Shown here in pieces: positions 1-11,692 of a stretch of DNA of 64,000 bases (position 1 is the first letter of the stretch; the number at the start of each line of letters is the position of its first letter). The stretch lies in the NCBI RefSeq assembly GCF_047663525.1, contig NC_092588.1, positions 91,819,501 to 91,883,500 on the forward strand, given 5' to 3'. The DNA is from Anas platyrhynchos. Taxonomy: Eukaryota; Chordata; Aves; Anseriformes; Anatidae. The notes beneath the pieces are model-generated. The model was not told where the DNA came from and made no database searches. It saw only the letters and a list, made by a program, of their open reading frames with translations. The position numbers were made by a program, and so were the translations under genes.

Positions 1-300
1 TTTTATTGAGGACAGGCTCCCTTCTTATACCATTAGCTAGACAAGCGGTACTTTCCTACTAGCTATTCATTGGCTAACGAATTTGCCCAGCAACAGCAAA
101 CATTTAGCCACTTTCATGTCTTAAGGGCTGGAGAACAAGCAGTTTGAGACAGCAAGGGTCTTGTGAATTGCCCTTCTTTGTTCCTTCTAGCTTGCTTACA
201 TCCCTCATGGCTTCATCATCAGGAATCCGATGTTATCACCAACCACAGGGCTTGTCAGTCCCCATGGTGATACTCCCACATCCATGCTTGTTTCAGATTA
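1..300 (-). mobile_element. Probable LTR fragment cut by the window edge
   Basis: Read on the minus strand, the left edge has a TATAA box (complement of 25-29) followed about 20 bases later by AATAAA (complement of 2-7). This is the compact TATA-to-polyA layout of a retroviral LTR. The 3' end lies outside the window. The right boundary is uncertain and no target-site duplication can be tested. No coding sequence is seen. Promoter-like chance matches are possible, so confidence is moderate. Confidence 0.45.
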
Positions 301-1051
301 AATAGGAATTTTCAATGCCAACCATAATTCTCCAGAATATTCTTAATTTTCATTTGGAAACATCAGATGCCGACCAATACCATCATAGACAGGGACACTG
401 ATTGCAAACAAACCATCCAAGACTTTATGCTGTTGCCATTAACACTGCATATACAATATGCTTTCAAATGCTGTTTTGTATGTATATAGAGCCACCACTA
501 GGTGACATGCAGAAAAGGAGACTGTAATATAATAAGAATTATAAGAATGGTTATAACTCTATAAATAGATTTCTATGACTTATAATAGTTATTAATAATT
601 ATAATTCCTACATTATAACAAGATTTTATGATAACCTCGTTTTGACTGAGGCTTGTGAAGGTTATCTGGCCTATTTAATGTACATACCTCCTTAGTTGTA
701 CAGTCCTAACAGCCAACATCACTGTCACCATCCATCAACAGTGAGCAGAATGACTTGCTTTACAAAGATAAAAAGAAACAACCACCACAACACCTTGAAA
801 TTTCCTTCATAGTTCCTACGTTCATCAATTTAGAAGTGCAGGAAACAACTTTTATGTTGTCCTACTGAGATAAGTAACCAACCAGTCCCACTTTACACCA
901 AAAGGGTGTTTTAAAATAACTTGCCTAACTTTGACATTTATCAACTGCCAACAACTATCCTCAGATTAAGAATTCAAAAACAAGTAAATCACCTTTATCC
1001 AGCCCACATTACTCCCTGTAACTAACCTGACCTTCAGGAACAAATTTGCTC

Positions 1052-1076
1052 AAAAAAAAAAAAAAAAAAAAAAAAA
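1052..1076. repeat. Poly(A) tract, 25 A
   Basis: Uninterrupted run of 25 A on the plus strand. A short open frame through it is a low-complexity artefact. Confidence 0.95.
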
Positions 1077-1459
1077 GCAAGATACATGCAAATACAGCTG
1101 AGCCTGATCATTTTCAGGCCTCAAACTTAGAAGTGCTATGTGCAAACACAGCCAAGTACACAGCATTGTCAAACCTAAGGAGTAAAAATAAGTATTTCAC
1201 AAACACACTGCCTTTGCAAGGTGTTCCTATGTTTTCCTCCATAGATTACAGAAATAGGAAAAAAAAAATACCATAACCTCCATGCACTAAGTCCAGAGGT
1301 CCTAAGGACAAGTGTCTTAGGAGACAAGACAGCAACTCTGGACTCTGCGCAGCAGGAAGGGCGGCTCTTGCCCTGCTGCCAGACCTGAGCTCAGCAGTAC
1401 AGATCAACACCGCCACCAGATGACGGGAGTGCAGACCAGCGACAGTTACATACAGCAGG

Positions 1460-1482
1460 AAAATAAAATAAAATAAAATAAA
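1460..1482. repeat. AAAAT pentanucleotide microsatellite
   Basis: About 4.5 copies of AAAAT in CLASP2 intron 1. Confidence 0.9.
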
Positions 1483-2140
1483 GCGCTAAGACGAATGCGA
1501 TCGCGCTTGGTAATAAAGCTACATTGTCTATCGTTATCGGCTGACCAACAGCAGAAAATTTGACAAATATTACTTCCCCACGTGTCCACCGTAAATACTG
1601 TTTTCCTGTATGTCAGCCAAAAGCGCACCAGGAAAAAAAAGCCAAACATGAGTCATCATCGGGTACCTATAAAAATACCGTGTAACTTCTCGTCTACGGA
1701 AAAGCCACCTAAAAGCGATAGAAAAACTTTAAATTTACAACTGGAACCCGAGGAAGCAATTCAGTCATTAAACAGAGAGAAATACGAACACAGTGAAAAA
1801 GACTCTTTAGGGCCTGCAGGAAATCCTGGGAATCCCAGGAAACATTACACCAAGCGCAGAGAGCCCAGCACGGGAAGGGAATGGGAGGGGTAGCAAAAAA
1901 AGAATGACTAGCTATGTTATAGCCATGCTATGTCAGGCTAAGGAAACAGTTGGGGGGGTGTCCCCCAAGAGGGAATGTGCTGCAATGTTCAGGCAACGAT
2001 AAAAGGAACAGAAAGCGAGAAGTGTTAGCCAAAGCCAGGCCAGATTCCCGAGTCTCCGGGGGAGGAAGGGCAGGAGGCCGGGCCAGACGCCGGCCTGTCC
2101 GTGTGGCCAAGGAGCGCCCCGGCCCCTCCCCGCCCCGCAC

Positions 2141-2320
2141 CTTGAAGTTGCTGGAGTTGACCCACGCCGCCAGCTCGTCGATCACTTTGTCGAGCCGCTG
2201 CGGGTCCTGCTCCACGTCCGGGGACGCCGCGGGGTCGCGCAGGTACTCGAGCAGCTCCTGCCCGACCTGCAGCCTGCGGCCCACGTCCTTCTGCTGCACC
2301 TGCTGACAGAAATGATCCAT
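2141..2320 (-). CDS. CLASP2: CLASP2 first coding exon (60 codons)
   Basis: CLASP proteins are microtubule plus-end tracking factors that suppress catastrophe and promote rescue through TOG domains, acting at the cell cortex, kinetochores and Golgi. The exon encodes 60 residues beginning MDHFCQQVQQKDVG and including RLQVGQELLEYL, AAWVNSSNFK. This matches the family pattern at the start of the first TOG domain (QKDVGxRLQVGQEL, then WVNSSN). The start is the ATG at 2320-2318. The exon ends with AAG followed by GTGCGG, a good splice donor at 2140, leaving phase 0. The next exons lie outside the window. The paralogue (CLASP2 rather than CLASP1) is inferred from closer similarity to the MEYFCAQVQQKDVG-type N terminus I recall and from the neighbouring PDCD6IP, its known vertebrate neighbour. 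The frame stays open upstream of the ATG through the CpG island, but that extension is repeat-encoded. Confidence 0.85.
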
Positions 2321-2333
2321 CCCGGAAGGCTCC

Positions 2334-2387
2334 GGGACGGGACGGGACGGGACGGGACGGGACGGGACGGGACGGGACGGGACGGGG
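2334..2387. repeat. GACGG pentamer array in CLASP2 5' UTR
   Basis: Ten perfect GACGG units (2336-2385) with flanking G, ending 13 bases upstream of the CLASP2 ATG. In the CLASP2 transcript it would read as GUCCC repeats. On the opposite DNA strand it makes about eleven regularly spaced GGG runs. Translated in the open upstream frame it gives a PVPSR repeat, which I regard as non-coding. Confidence 0.95.
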
Positions 2388-2631
2388 CTCCAGCTCCTCA
2401 GCGCCGCAGGGCCCGGCCCGACCTCCCCCGCGCCACGCCGCGGCGGGGCCGGCCCGCAGCTCGCATCCCCTCGGACCCCGGCAGCCTCGGCAGCCCCCGG
2501 TCCCCTCCGCGGGGGAGCTCCGTGCCAACGGCCGTCCCCCTCTCCCCGCGGGCCGGGCCGGGCCGAACCGAGCCTCGCGGAGCCGCCCCCGCCGCCGTCC
2601 CGGGCAACTTGCGGGCCGGCGCCGGACTGAC

Positions 2632-2674
2632 GGGGCGGGGCCCGGCACGGGGCGGGGCCCGGCACGGGGCGGGG
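2632..2674. promoter_or_regulatory. Three tandem Sp1-type GC boxes, 17-bp period
   Basis: GGGGCGGGG occurs three times with start-to-start spacing of exactly 17 bp, inside direct repeats of GGGGCGGGGCCCGGCAC. They lie about 310-355 bp upstream of the CLASP2 ATG and probably recruit Sp/KLF factors. Function is inferred from motif only. Confidence 0.75.
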
Positions 2675-2760
2675 GCTCCTCATAGCCCCGCCCCCTCAGC
2701 AAGGCCGCCCTCTCCCGCCCCGCCCACCGCCTCCACGCGGGTTGTGGCCCGCCGGAGGAG

Positions 2761-2770
2761 GCGCATGCGC
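2761..2770. promoter_or_regulatory. NRF1-type palindrome
   Basis: GCGCATGCGC, the core of the NRF1 consensus, lies in the CLASP2 CpG island about 440 bp upstream of the ATG. Motif match only. Confidence 0.7.
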
Positions 2771-2944
2771 AGCCCGCCCGCCCCGCTGTCCCCGAGGCGC
2801 TGAGGGGAGGGGCCCGGGGCTCTGAGGGGGTTTGGCGGCCGCAAGGGGGGCGGGGGGCTCAGGGAGGGTGCGCGGAGCCCGCCTGTGGGTTGGGTGCCGT
2901 AAGGTCCGTAGCGGCTGGAATTGCTGTTCCGGTGTCAGTTTTAA

Positions 2945-3490
2945 ATCACAGACCCACAGAACCGTAAAGCTTGCAAAAGACCTCCAAGGTTGCCTAGTCC
3001 AACCATCACCCTCCCACCACTGTCACGCACTAAACCATGTCCCTAAGCACCACGTCCGACCTTTCCTTGAACACCCCCAGGGACAGTGACGCCACCACCT
3101 CCCTGGGCAACCTGTTCCAATGCCTGACTGCTCTGCTCTTTCGGAGAATAAATGTTTCCTGATTTCCAACCTAAACTTCCCCTGGCACAACTTGAGGCCA
3201 TTCCTTCTAGTCCTATTGCTAGTTATCTTTGAGAAGAGGCTGACCCCCAGCTCCCCACACCTTCCTTTCAGGTAGTTGTAGAGAGCGATGAGGTTTTCCC
3301 TGAGCCTCCTCCAGACTGAACTGTATCCCTCAGATACTCCTCATAGGACTTGTGTTCTACGCCCTTCACCAGCCTCTTAGCCCTTCTCTGGACATGCACC
3401 AGGGCCTCCATGTCCTTCTTGTAGTGAGGGGCCCAAAGGTGAACAAAGTACTCAAGGAGCAGCCTCACCAGAGCAGAGTTCAGGGTCTAG
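2945..3490 (-). mobile_element. CR1 LINE, 5'-truncated 3'-end fragment (copy A)
   Basis: Minus-strand CR1 tail: the left end has the degenerate octamer-type 3' terminus followed by the conserved 3' UTR and the last part of ORF2. The 66-residue minus-strand frame at 3268-3468 contains the reverse-transcriptase C-terminal signature ([27 protein letters not shown]). It is more diverged than the other copies and therefore older. It sits less than 100 bp beyond the CLASP2 CpG island. Confidence 0.9.
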
Positions 3491-4896
3491 ATCCCACCAG
3501 TGTTGTTCTGCTTAGGCCCAGTCTGTAGCCTATGCCAGCTCCTGCACTTACAGACAGGATTAATTAACAGGTGGAATTAACAAGCTGAGTGACCATTGGT
3601 GCCAGTGAGCTGGGCTGGCCACAAGTCCTGAGGGCAAAAGCAGAAGACTCAGTAGGTTGGAAGTAGAGCAACTCCCTTCAGTGGCAGAAAAGGGTGATGC
3701 CATCCCTCCAGCGCTTGGAGACATCACATTACACTAAAATGCAAGCTGCTGTTTGTATAGGCCATCCTTTTCTTCCCGTGCTATCACATATAAGGTCCTT
3801 CCCTTGTTTTTACACCCCAGTTGGTGTTTATTTGGCCTTACGTAAACAAGGTCAGGGAAGTAATATTTTCCTTTTTCAATGATAGTCGTTGTGTCATGAA
3901 AGCCCAACTTAGTTTCAAGACAACACAGTCTGGCTGTCTAGCTTGCCTCATTAGTGCTAATACTGGGGATGGGTGAGACTGCAGGAAAACAAGGTACTCC
4001 CTTCATTTGGCTGCAGGATTTAGATAGGTAAAAAACAAGTTTATAGCAACCACACCTCCAAGCTGAGGAGCCACATCTCCAAGCTGCAGTTTCACAGCAG
4101 TTTAAACCAAACTAAATTGGTGCTACAGTGGTCCCACTTGCTTGCATCTCACAAATCCCATTTTCAGGATGTTGCACATCTGTTCTGTCCCATGCGCTGA
4201 CATCTGCATGACCTCACACAATAGAGATCTACATCCACAAGCACAACAGAAGGCAAGACTACAAGCAAGCAACCCTTTGCTGATTTTGGTGCGATCTAGC
4301 ACATTTGGGATCCCTTCCCTGATTGGACCCTAGGCATTGAAATAATAAAGACGAAGGCATTGAAATAGTAGATACATTTAAAACAGAAATGTATGTGTTA
4401 TGCTTTGAGCCTATTGTAATTACACCAAAAGATTATCAGTCTCTCAGTTTGTTTTCACAGCTGGATTTCCCTATGCACATATAAAGAACTACAATTTTGG
4501 ATGCAACTGAATAGTTCTTGTCTTGTGTGTGCAATGCCATTTTCCAAGAAGGGCTGTAAAATGTTTGCATATATTTATGAATTTCTTTTATTGAAAATGT
4601 GACCTATGAAACAAATAGAAATATAAAAACAAACAGCAAAGAATAAATGTCTGTATTGTCATATTTTTTTTTTCAGTGCATTAGAAATCTGATTCTGCGG
4701 TATTGTCAGTTTAAAGAGTAACTTTCTCACTGTGATTTTCAAAAGTAACTGCCGATCTAATAAGCTTAACTAAACAGAAAATAACTGAATAGATTGTACT
4801 GGCCTCTTAGAATATCAAGAGCTGTAAACAGTTTCAGTCCACCAGATGAACTTTGCAGAAAAACAGTGAAAACAACAAAATGCCCCCCTCCCCCCA

Positions 4897-4922
4897 AAAA
4901 CAAACAAACAAACAAACAAAAA
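4897..4922. repeat. CAAA microsatellite
   Basis: About six copies of CAAA/AAAC preceded by an interrupted C run. Confidence 0.85.
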
Positions 4923-7724
4923 CCCTTTCTTGTCGTCCAAGTTAATGTCAGTCTCTTAAAATAGAAAATCCTGACCAAAAAAGTGGTGGAAAGCTCATGG
5001 CAGTAGCTTCTCTGAAGTTCTCTTGATTCAAAGCAAATAAATTGATTAGATAATCTAATAATCTGTGAATGGCACTGAAGCTGAGGGGGAGGGTAAAGTA
5101 TAATCAGGTACACGCTTGAAATGTGTCAGACCAAAGACAACATCGTACATCTATGTTAAGGGTAAAAAGCCATGCTGGGATATGTGGCTTTTGTTTTTCT
5201 CCATTTTATGTTACAAGAATTTTTTTAGAAAACACAGGAGGAAATAACTGTTATAGCCTTGCTGTAAAATCAGAAGATTAAACTACTGCATTTCATCCTG
5301 ACAGCACTCATGCCTTTAGATACTGGATGGATGTTGGTATAACACAAGAAAAATGGTAGCCCTTTTACTGCTGAGGTGCTCTGGTACAATTGTGACATTT
5401 TCCTTTGAAACCCAAACATTGGACAGATTTTTTTTTTTTTTTGGTGGGTGGGGGGAACAAAAAAATGTTGGTTCATTTCTTTCTCTGCAAACAAACAGTA
5501 TTTTCAATAGAACTTCTGTTTTTGCTTCTGGTACACATTTGCTTTTTTGGCAAGGCATGAGCAGCACTCTAACTCTGCATCTAGAGCAGAACTCCACGTT
5601 GGACAAAGAACATGGTTTTGTTGTTTGATATTCTCACAAAGTCCTAGTGGACTTTATACACAGGGATGTGGGCTAGGCTCCAAGAAGAAGGCATTTTTTC
5701 ATTCAAGCCAAAGATCTTTTAAAGCCTCTTATTTGCAGTTAAGGGGATTGCTTCTTTTGGAATGCAATCTTCTTTTTGATATGCAAGCATGTGAGGGTAA
5801 CTCCACTATTCTGGTGTATTTGTAACAATGCATAATATTTTGTAAAGCAATTAAGCCCCGTAACTGAATGCTGAATCAAAATTTATTTCAATCTTCTGAG
5901 TATGAGTGGCTAGCAACAAGAGCAATTACACCGGGAGCTGAGGTAAATGACACTAATTCACTGAGGCACATTTCCAACCTGAATTGCACACCAAACCTGT
6001 TTCTACGCCCCCACCTCATACAAGCACGTTGCACAATTATTGCATGTAATGTACTGTTCTGAAAAGGGCAAGAATTATTCAGAGAAATAGGCTGAGAAGG
6101 AAGAGCGCTGTGCTCTTCATTCCTTTGGCTGATAAGAAAGTGTATCTCATAGTCTGTCTCTGCCTTTTCTTTTTCTAGCAGTAGCTTCAACGGGCCAGGA
6201 CCTCGTGCAAGCCAGTTGTTGAACTCCTTTTGTGTGCCTGTCGGTCATTCTGACAGTCAAGCTACTTCCACGCACTGACATCTTCTGAAAAACCATTCCT
6301 ATACAGAAGATGTAATCCCATCAGTGAAAGAACCATAAAAATCCCTTGAAAATCCCTGTGATTTAAAGGTCTCTGTCAAAAATAGGAAGTGCAGGCCATA
6401 ACAATAAAAATAGAGTAAATTTAAATATGAGTCATTGAAAAAGTTCCTGTAAATTACAGTTGATGTGGCCTCAGTTTGCACTGAATAAGTCTATGAGAAA
6501 GTTGTCCTTACATTCCCGGCAGATTCGTCAGCAGCTGTGACAGAGCTTCTGCATGTTCCAGCGCCGGGAGGCTTGAGGTCGACGTTGGGATTGGGTCTTG
6601 AGTGGAGTCCTTTCATTGTAAACTCCCTTCTCTTAGTGGATGTATTCTGGAGCCACCACATGCTTTTACCTGTGTATAGGTCAGAGATAATTTCATCAAG
6701 GTTTGTCTTAGTGCTCTCAGGAGGTAAAACGGTGCCATATTGTGCACTTCAAAGTTCAAATATGTCATTTTTTGCTGTCCATGTTGTACAGGTATTTATT
6801 TCACACCTTTTCTTACATTAATTTTAAAATGATGATGTGTTATTTTTAAAGGTGAATTTATCACTGTTGATTACTTTTAAGATTCATTTGAATTCCCCCC
6901 TCCAAGATGAAGAATATCAGAATAATAAAGTAATAAATATCTTCTGAATACCATTCAATCAATGCACTATGGAAAGTTCTTCTCGTGATGCCATATCTGT
7001 AGCAAGCTAGTTAAAGTATTAAAGCCCATTTTTGTCACAAGGCCTTAATGGTGAAATCAGTTGTATCTGTGCTAAAACTGTATTCAGTGCCTTCTAACTT
7101 TTGCTACATTTTGGCCTGTGCCACAGATGTTTTTGAAATTACACATTTAGTATAGATCATTTTCATTTGCCTGTTTATGAAAGAGTCAGAAGTTGCAACT
7201 AGAAGTCTGGTATTTTTCTTATATATCCTAAGTCAATTTGATTGCAGAAATAGGAGGTGAGGACATGCAGGCTGATGCCTGATTACTGGATTACTCGAAG
7301 GCATTAGTTTGTTCTTTTTTGTCAAATATGTTTTAACACGTAGATGCTGCAATTATATAATTCCACCTGATAAATCTTTTATGATTCATTTACTAATTTT
7401 CTAGATATGTGTGATACAGAGAAGGGAGAATAAATTAAAAGACACAGGTAATGAAAAAAATAATAACATAGATCAAGATAATAGTGTCAGAGTTAACCTG
7501 TAAGTGGCCGTTTCTCTATTATCGTGTCAGTCTGTGACATCTTCTGTAATCACCCAAAGTACTGCTACATAACTTAGTGTCCTGTATTTCCTTTCGGTAC
7601 AGTGGCAGAGATATTTGTCTCTAGTGGTAGGGATACCTAGCTGTTGTTTGTCAAGAGTTGTTTGTCAACATGCCTCTGCTGTGTCTAATATATTTGTGTA
7701 ATGTTGCTCTATAGTAGTTGCTGG

Positions 7725-7743
7725 AAAAAAAAAAAAAAAAAAA
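7725..7743. repeat. Poly(A) tract, 19 A
   Basis: Run of 19 A about 70 bp left of the solo LTR. It is not clearly linked to any retroposon tail. Confidence 0.9.
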
Positions 7744-7811
7744 TGTGATGCAATAGCTCATCACAGTGGTCCATCAATATAAAATTTTCTATCTTGTTAA
7801 GCTAAAGAAAT

Positions 7812-8191
7812 CGTTGCAGGAAGCACGGCCGAAAGCACGACAGACACCAGTATAGTCAGATCATGCTCCATTTTATTGCCTGAATAGCCTAACTTTTATA
7901 GAGAACTTAACAGGGGCGGACAGTGTTTCACACAAGATTATTGGTCAAAAGCACTCAGACAAACAACTACAAGAAAACAACCCCACCTGCAAGAAAACAA
8001 CCCCTTTGTGATTAGCAGTCACATAGACCTTGTCCTTGAAGCCAGCTACTGGTAACAGTATTTTTCTGAATTCCTCAATTGGGCGATGTGGGAACACTGT
8101 CATGGGAACTTCTCATAGTTGCCCTTGTAGCGTGGTTTGCTCAGCTACAGCAAGTCATGGGATTTTTGCTGATTCAAAAAATCCCTCAACA
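7812..8191 (-). mobile_element. Solo LTR of an endogenous retrovirus, minus strand, 6-bp TSD
   Basis: A 380-bp unit with imperfect terminal inverted repeats CGTTG...CAACA (first base probably T originally) is flanked by identical 6-bp duplications AGAAAT at 7806-7811 and 8192-8197. On the minus strand it carries TATAAAA (complement of 7894-7900) and AATAAA (complement of 7872-7877). No internal retroviral genes are present, so it is a solo LTR left by recombination. The 6-bp duplication is typical of class II (ERVK/alpha-beta-like) elements; family assignment is inference. Confidence 0.85.
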
Positions 8192-8197
8192 AGAAAT

Positions 8198-11100
8198 TAA
8201 ACTTTTAGTTAAAATACTTACAAGAGCTTTTTCAAATAGATGCAATTACCTTAATACTGAAATATTACTGTTTCGACAGCAGTACGAAAGAACTGGAAAG
8301 GGATCCAAAGCACTTGGTTCATCTGACCTGAAAAGTAAAAAGTAGCCAGCACACAGTGTACTGCACAGCAGTATCAAGGGACGTATGTAGCTGGGTATAT
8401 TTTGGCCTTGGACTGGCAAAATCTCTATTCTTGCAAAACAAGTCGTGGCATTTTTATTATCTACATGAAACTTGCAAGACAGCAAATGTGCTAAACAATA
8501 TGAAAAAAATAGTGTGTTGACACTCATCCTGGTGACACCAACACGGCTGCAGACTGTACTCACATTTACAGAAAGCAACTACTTCTCATTGCATGGGAAT
8601 TAGAAGAGAAAGGGGGAAAAAAATATCTGCTTTCGCTTTCTTCTCACCCTACTCCCCCCATTATTATTTTTTTTTCCATCATGCAAGCCCTGCTATAAAC
8701 AGAACCAGATCCAGCAATCATTTATTACTTGAGTAATTCCTACGTTACAAGGATTGATCAAGAGAGTTTTTGTTACATAAGTAACCTGCAGCGTTCTTCC
8801 TCAGTAAGAGAAAGTTTTCCCTTACATACATATAGTTTGATGAATACCTAAAGTTTCAAGCATATATCTTGTTTGTCTGTTTGTTTGCCATAATGAATTG
8901 TATGCATTTAGATTTTGGAACGAATGTGAGCTAGATGAATTTTTTGGCAGTCGCATAATTTTAACAGGCTTTTTCTTTAGTAGGTTGAAGAATCTTGTCT
9001 GGTTGCTGGAGAGCTCCCTCTAGTGGTGAATTTTCCAGGTAGCTCTTACAAGCGTTCCTGTCCAGAGGCACGCAGTTGAAACTTTACCTACCCTATCTCT
9101 TACTGGTAATGATGTGCAGAAAAAAGAAGAAGCCACGATAGCAGTTGCTAGAAATATTTTTTTTATTGGCTGTTCGCCTTTCTCACATAGAAACCTATTA
9201 GGTTGGCATGGATGCAAATATAAATTGGTATTTTGGGGGGATATCTGTAAATGAGCCTGCATAAGAAAAATTTTAAGCACTAGAAGTTCTAGAAAAAAAA
9301 TAAATGTTAATTTGCTGTGACCAAATGCATGATATGAAGGATCTATGCAATAGAAGGGTGTGTGTTTACTAAATCACTTTACAGTTCAGAACTCAGGTCG
9401 TCTCCCATGCTACAGGAGCACAAATGGCTTGAAAAAATAAGTTCAGAACATCCTCCCTTCCCCCAAGTCCCTACATTTTGTTCCTCACCTGTGAAAAAAT
9501 GCAGATCTACAGCATCAGGGACTGAAGCAGCAGCAACAAATCCTGCAAACCTCTTTTGCAATGTGGTGGAGTCACTGGAACCAGCTCTTTATGTCTCCTA
9601 GGAGAGAGGCTGAGTCACACTTTTTGGTACCTCTGCATCAAAGGAGTGTGGAGGTTGCTTCTAAACATACAGACAGTGCACTGATTTCCTGTGGTTGAAG
9701 TTAAAAGGCTGAAGATGGCTTGTCCAGATCTTCCAAGCTAAAGTAAATCATACTGTTTTAGAATAAAAATTAAAATGAGGTAATAGCCATAAAGTGCAGC
9801 TATAAAATAACAGTGCCATGAATCAGGTAAAATAGTCAGAAAAGTAAGGTGGGTTACATGGGAATATAGTAAGATTGGTTTTGTGTATATGTGTCTTGTG
9901 CATTCTGAAATACTGTTTAAATATAGTTGGACTCATAGAGTTGCAATGATCAGATAGCTTGCTTCATCAATAAAATATTTAGTCCTAATAAAGTATTTAG
10001 TCATATATCATCAGAAACAGGTAACAGAATACTTGAATACAAACAACTCAGATTCAGGCAATTTTTGAAAACTAGGGCTGGATTCAGATCCTATGGTGCT
10101 GACCAATATCAGGATTTGGGCTTGTTATTTTCTGATCTTTTTTTAGAAGAGGTTGAAGTAATGCAGTGGTATGTACTTATGTGACCTTTTAATGAAAGTA
10201 TGTGCAAATATTTATTAAATGAGATAACAAAAATGAGTAAGAGTAATATAATTGTCAGAACGTAAATGATACATTTTTATATATACATGCAAATTACCTT
10301 AAAAACAACCTGTTTCAAACAACTGTTAATAACAACAACTGACTTTTCTTTGAAATTTTTGAAATCTATGTAGATCTTCAGTTTGCTTTCCAGTAAAATC
10401 TACACTAATTTATTTGATGTTTGCATGTGCCTTGTGACACCCACACATAAGAAATTTGATATTCATTTATCTTAATCCATAAAGTTGTAGTTCTGAGATT
10501 CATAAAACATTTAGATGCCAATTTAGCTGTATTTTAACAATAAGTTTAGGTATTTTACCATTCCTATACTTTATAAGAGAAGTGAAGATACAGATTTGAT
10601 ACATAGGCACTTTGAGCAAACAAGATTTCTTAAAGTCAAATTATGAATAAGATTTCTGTTCCTCTTTTAAAGCCTCTATCTTTCCAATGAGAAAAGTCAC
10701 TTGTCGTCAGTCCAGGGCTGGGGAATTATTTCATTATAGACAAATCAAGAAAAATATATGATAATACCTTTTTGTGTAAAATCCCAAGTAATATCATACA
10801 AATTCATGGCAGCAGAAGTAGACTCTTTTCAATCTGCTTTAATTGAGTAACCATAGTGTCTGTGATGCCTCAATGAAAAATAAACTTTTGTTCTCTTTTT
10901 AGGAGTTTATGATTCATAGCAGAAACATTCTTGTATTCACTACCAGTGTTTAAACATAATAACTGGACTATTTAGAAGTAAATTCCTATGGAAATAAAAA
11001 TTACTGCATGCCAATGTATCCTGTGTGCTCTGGGTGTTCCAGAACACATTCCCAGTGCATAAGTGAGCATGGGTGTATCAGTTGTCAGAATGTCAAAAGA

Positions 11101-11692
11101 CACTCAGCACTGTCTGTCTCCAGCACACTGCATGTGCACCTATGCAGCAGATGCCTAAACCTTCCAGTCTATTAATTCTCACTGATGTCATACCAAGCAC
11201 TCAAAAAGAATTGAGGCTGTATGAAAATGGAAGTGATTAGCCAACCACCATCTACAACCAGACTTAAACTTAACCCAGTTTAGATACAAGCTTGCTTTAA
11301 ACACATCTGTTGATTTTAAACTAGTTTATATGGCAGTCTACAGCCCAATCTTTCAGGAAGGAAAAGACTACAGAGCCTAAGCTAAAATAATAGCAATTTG
11401 GAGACAGTGGCCAGTTTGTGTAATAAACCATCTTTTAATTCTCCATTTTAATTTTAATTAATTTTATTTCTCCATTTTTAGGTCTCAATAACACACCAAG
11501 CATCCTCATACCAAGCAGATGTTCCTCTAGGTTCACCACTGGCAAAGCTACGCAGGCCCATGTGATGGAGCAAGATAAGCAAAGCAGGTCCCGCGGCAAC
11601 ACCCAGATACATCCACAGTCAGACAAGTCTGTAGTCACAAAGCAGCGCTGAGGTCAAGCCAGTTGGCTGGCACAAATACACAACTGGGGCAC
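8198..11692. other. Intergenic DNA, no gene recognised
   Basis: AT-rich unique sequence between two solo LTRs. Open frames are all under about 110 codons with no domain I recognise. I see no structural RNA and no CpG island. Confidence 0.7.

Larger units (their letters stand above)
301..2140 (-). other. CLASP2: CLASP2 intron 1 (partial)
   Basis: This stretch lies downstream of the CLASP2 exon 1 splice donor on the minus strand, so it is read as intron. I see no further CLASP exon here. It holds a run of 25 A (1052-1076), a short AAAAT array (1460-1482) and otherwise AT-rich unique sequence. GC content rises sharply after about 2040, where the CpG island begins. Confidence 0.7.
2040..2860 (-). 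promoter_or_regulatory. CLASP2: CpG-island promoter of CLASP2
   Basis: Very GC- and CpG-rich DNA surrounds CLASP2 exon 1 and ends sharply near 2860, after which normal AT-rich sequence and a CR1 fragment follow. It contains three GGGGCGGGG Sp1-type boxes at 2632-2640, 2649-2657 and 2666-2674, an opposite-orientation box near 2685-2694, and a perfect NRF1-type palindrome GCGCATGCGC at 2761-2770. No TATA box is evident, as expected for a housekeeping CpG promoter. The transcription start cannot be fixed from sequence alone. Confidence 0.85.
3491..7811. other. Intergenic DNA, no gene recognised
   Basis: AT-rich unique sequence between the CLASP2 promoter and the first solo LTR. It contains simple repeats (CAAA array at 4897-4922, A run at 7725-7743, T run near 5430). 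The open frames are short, lack recognisable domains and do not look like spliced exons. I see no RNA gene. Confidence 0.7.

Noticed and set aside
1928..2683. 251-codon minus-strand frame including the CLASP2 start and a PVPSR repeat
   Set aside because: Only the 60 codons from 2320 to 2141 match CLASP. The upstream part is the GACGG array and GC-rich promoter DNA; the downstream part is intron past a good donor.
2312..2803. 163-codon plus-strand frame across the CLASP2 CpG island
   Set aside because: Open because GC-rich DNA has few stops; it is antisense to the exon and repeat array, with no family resemblance.
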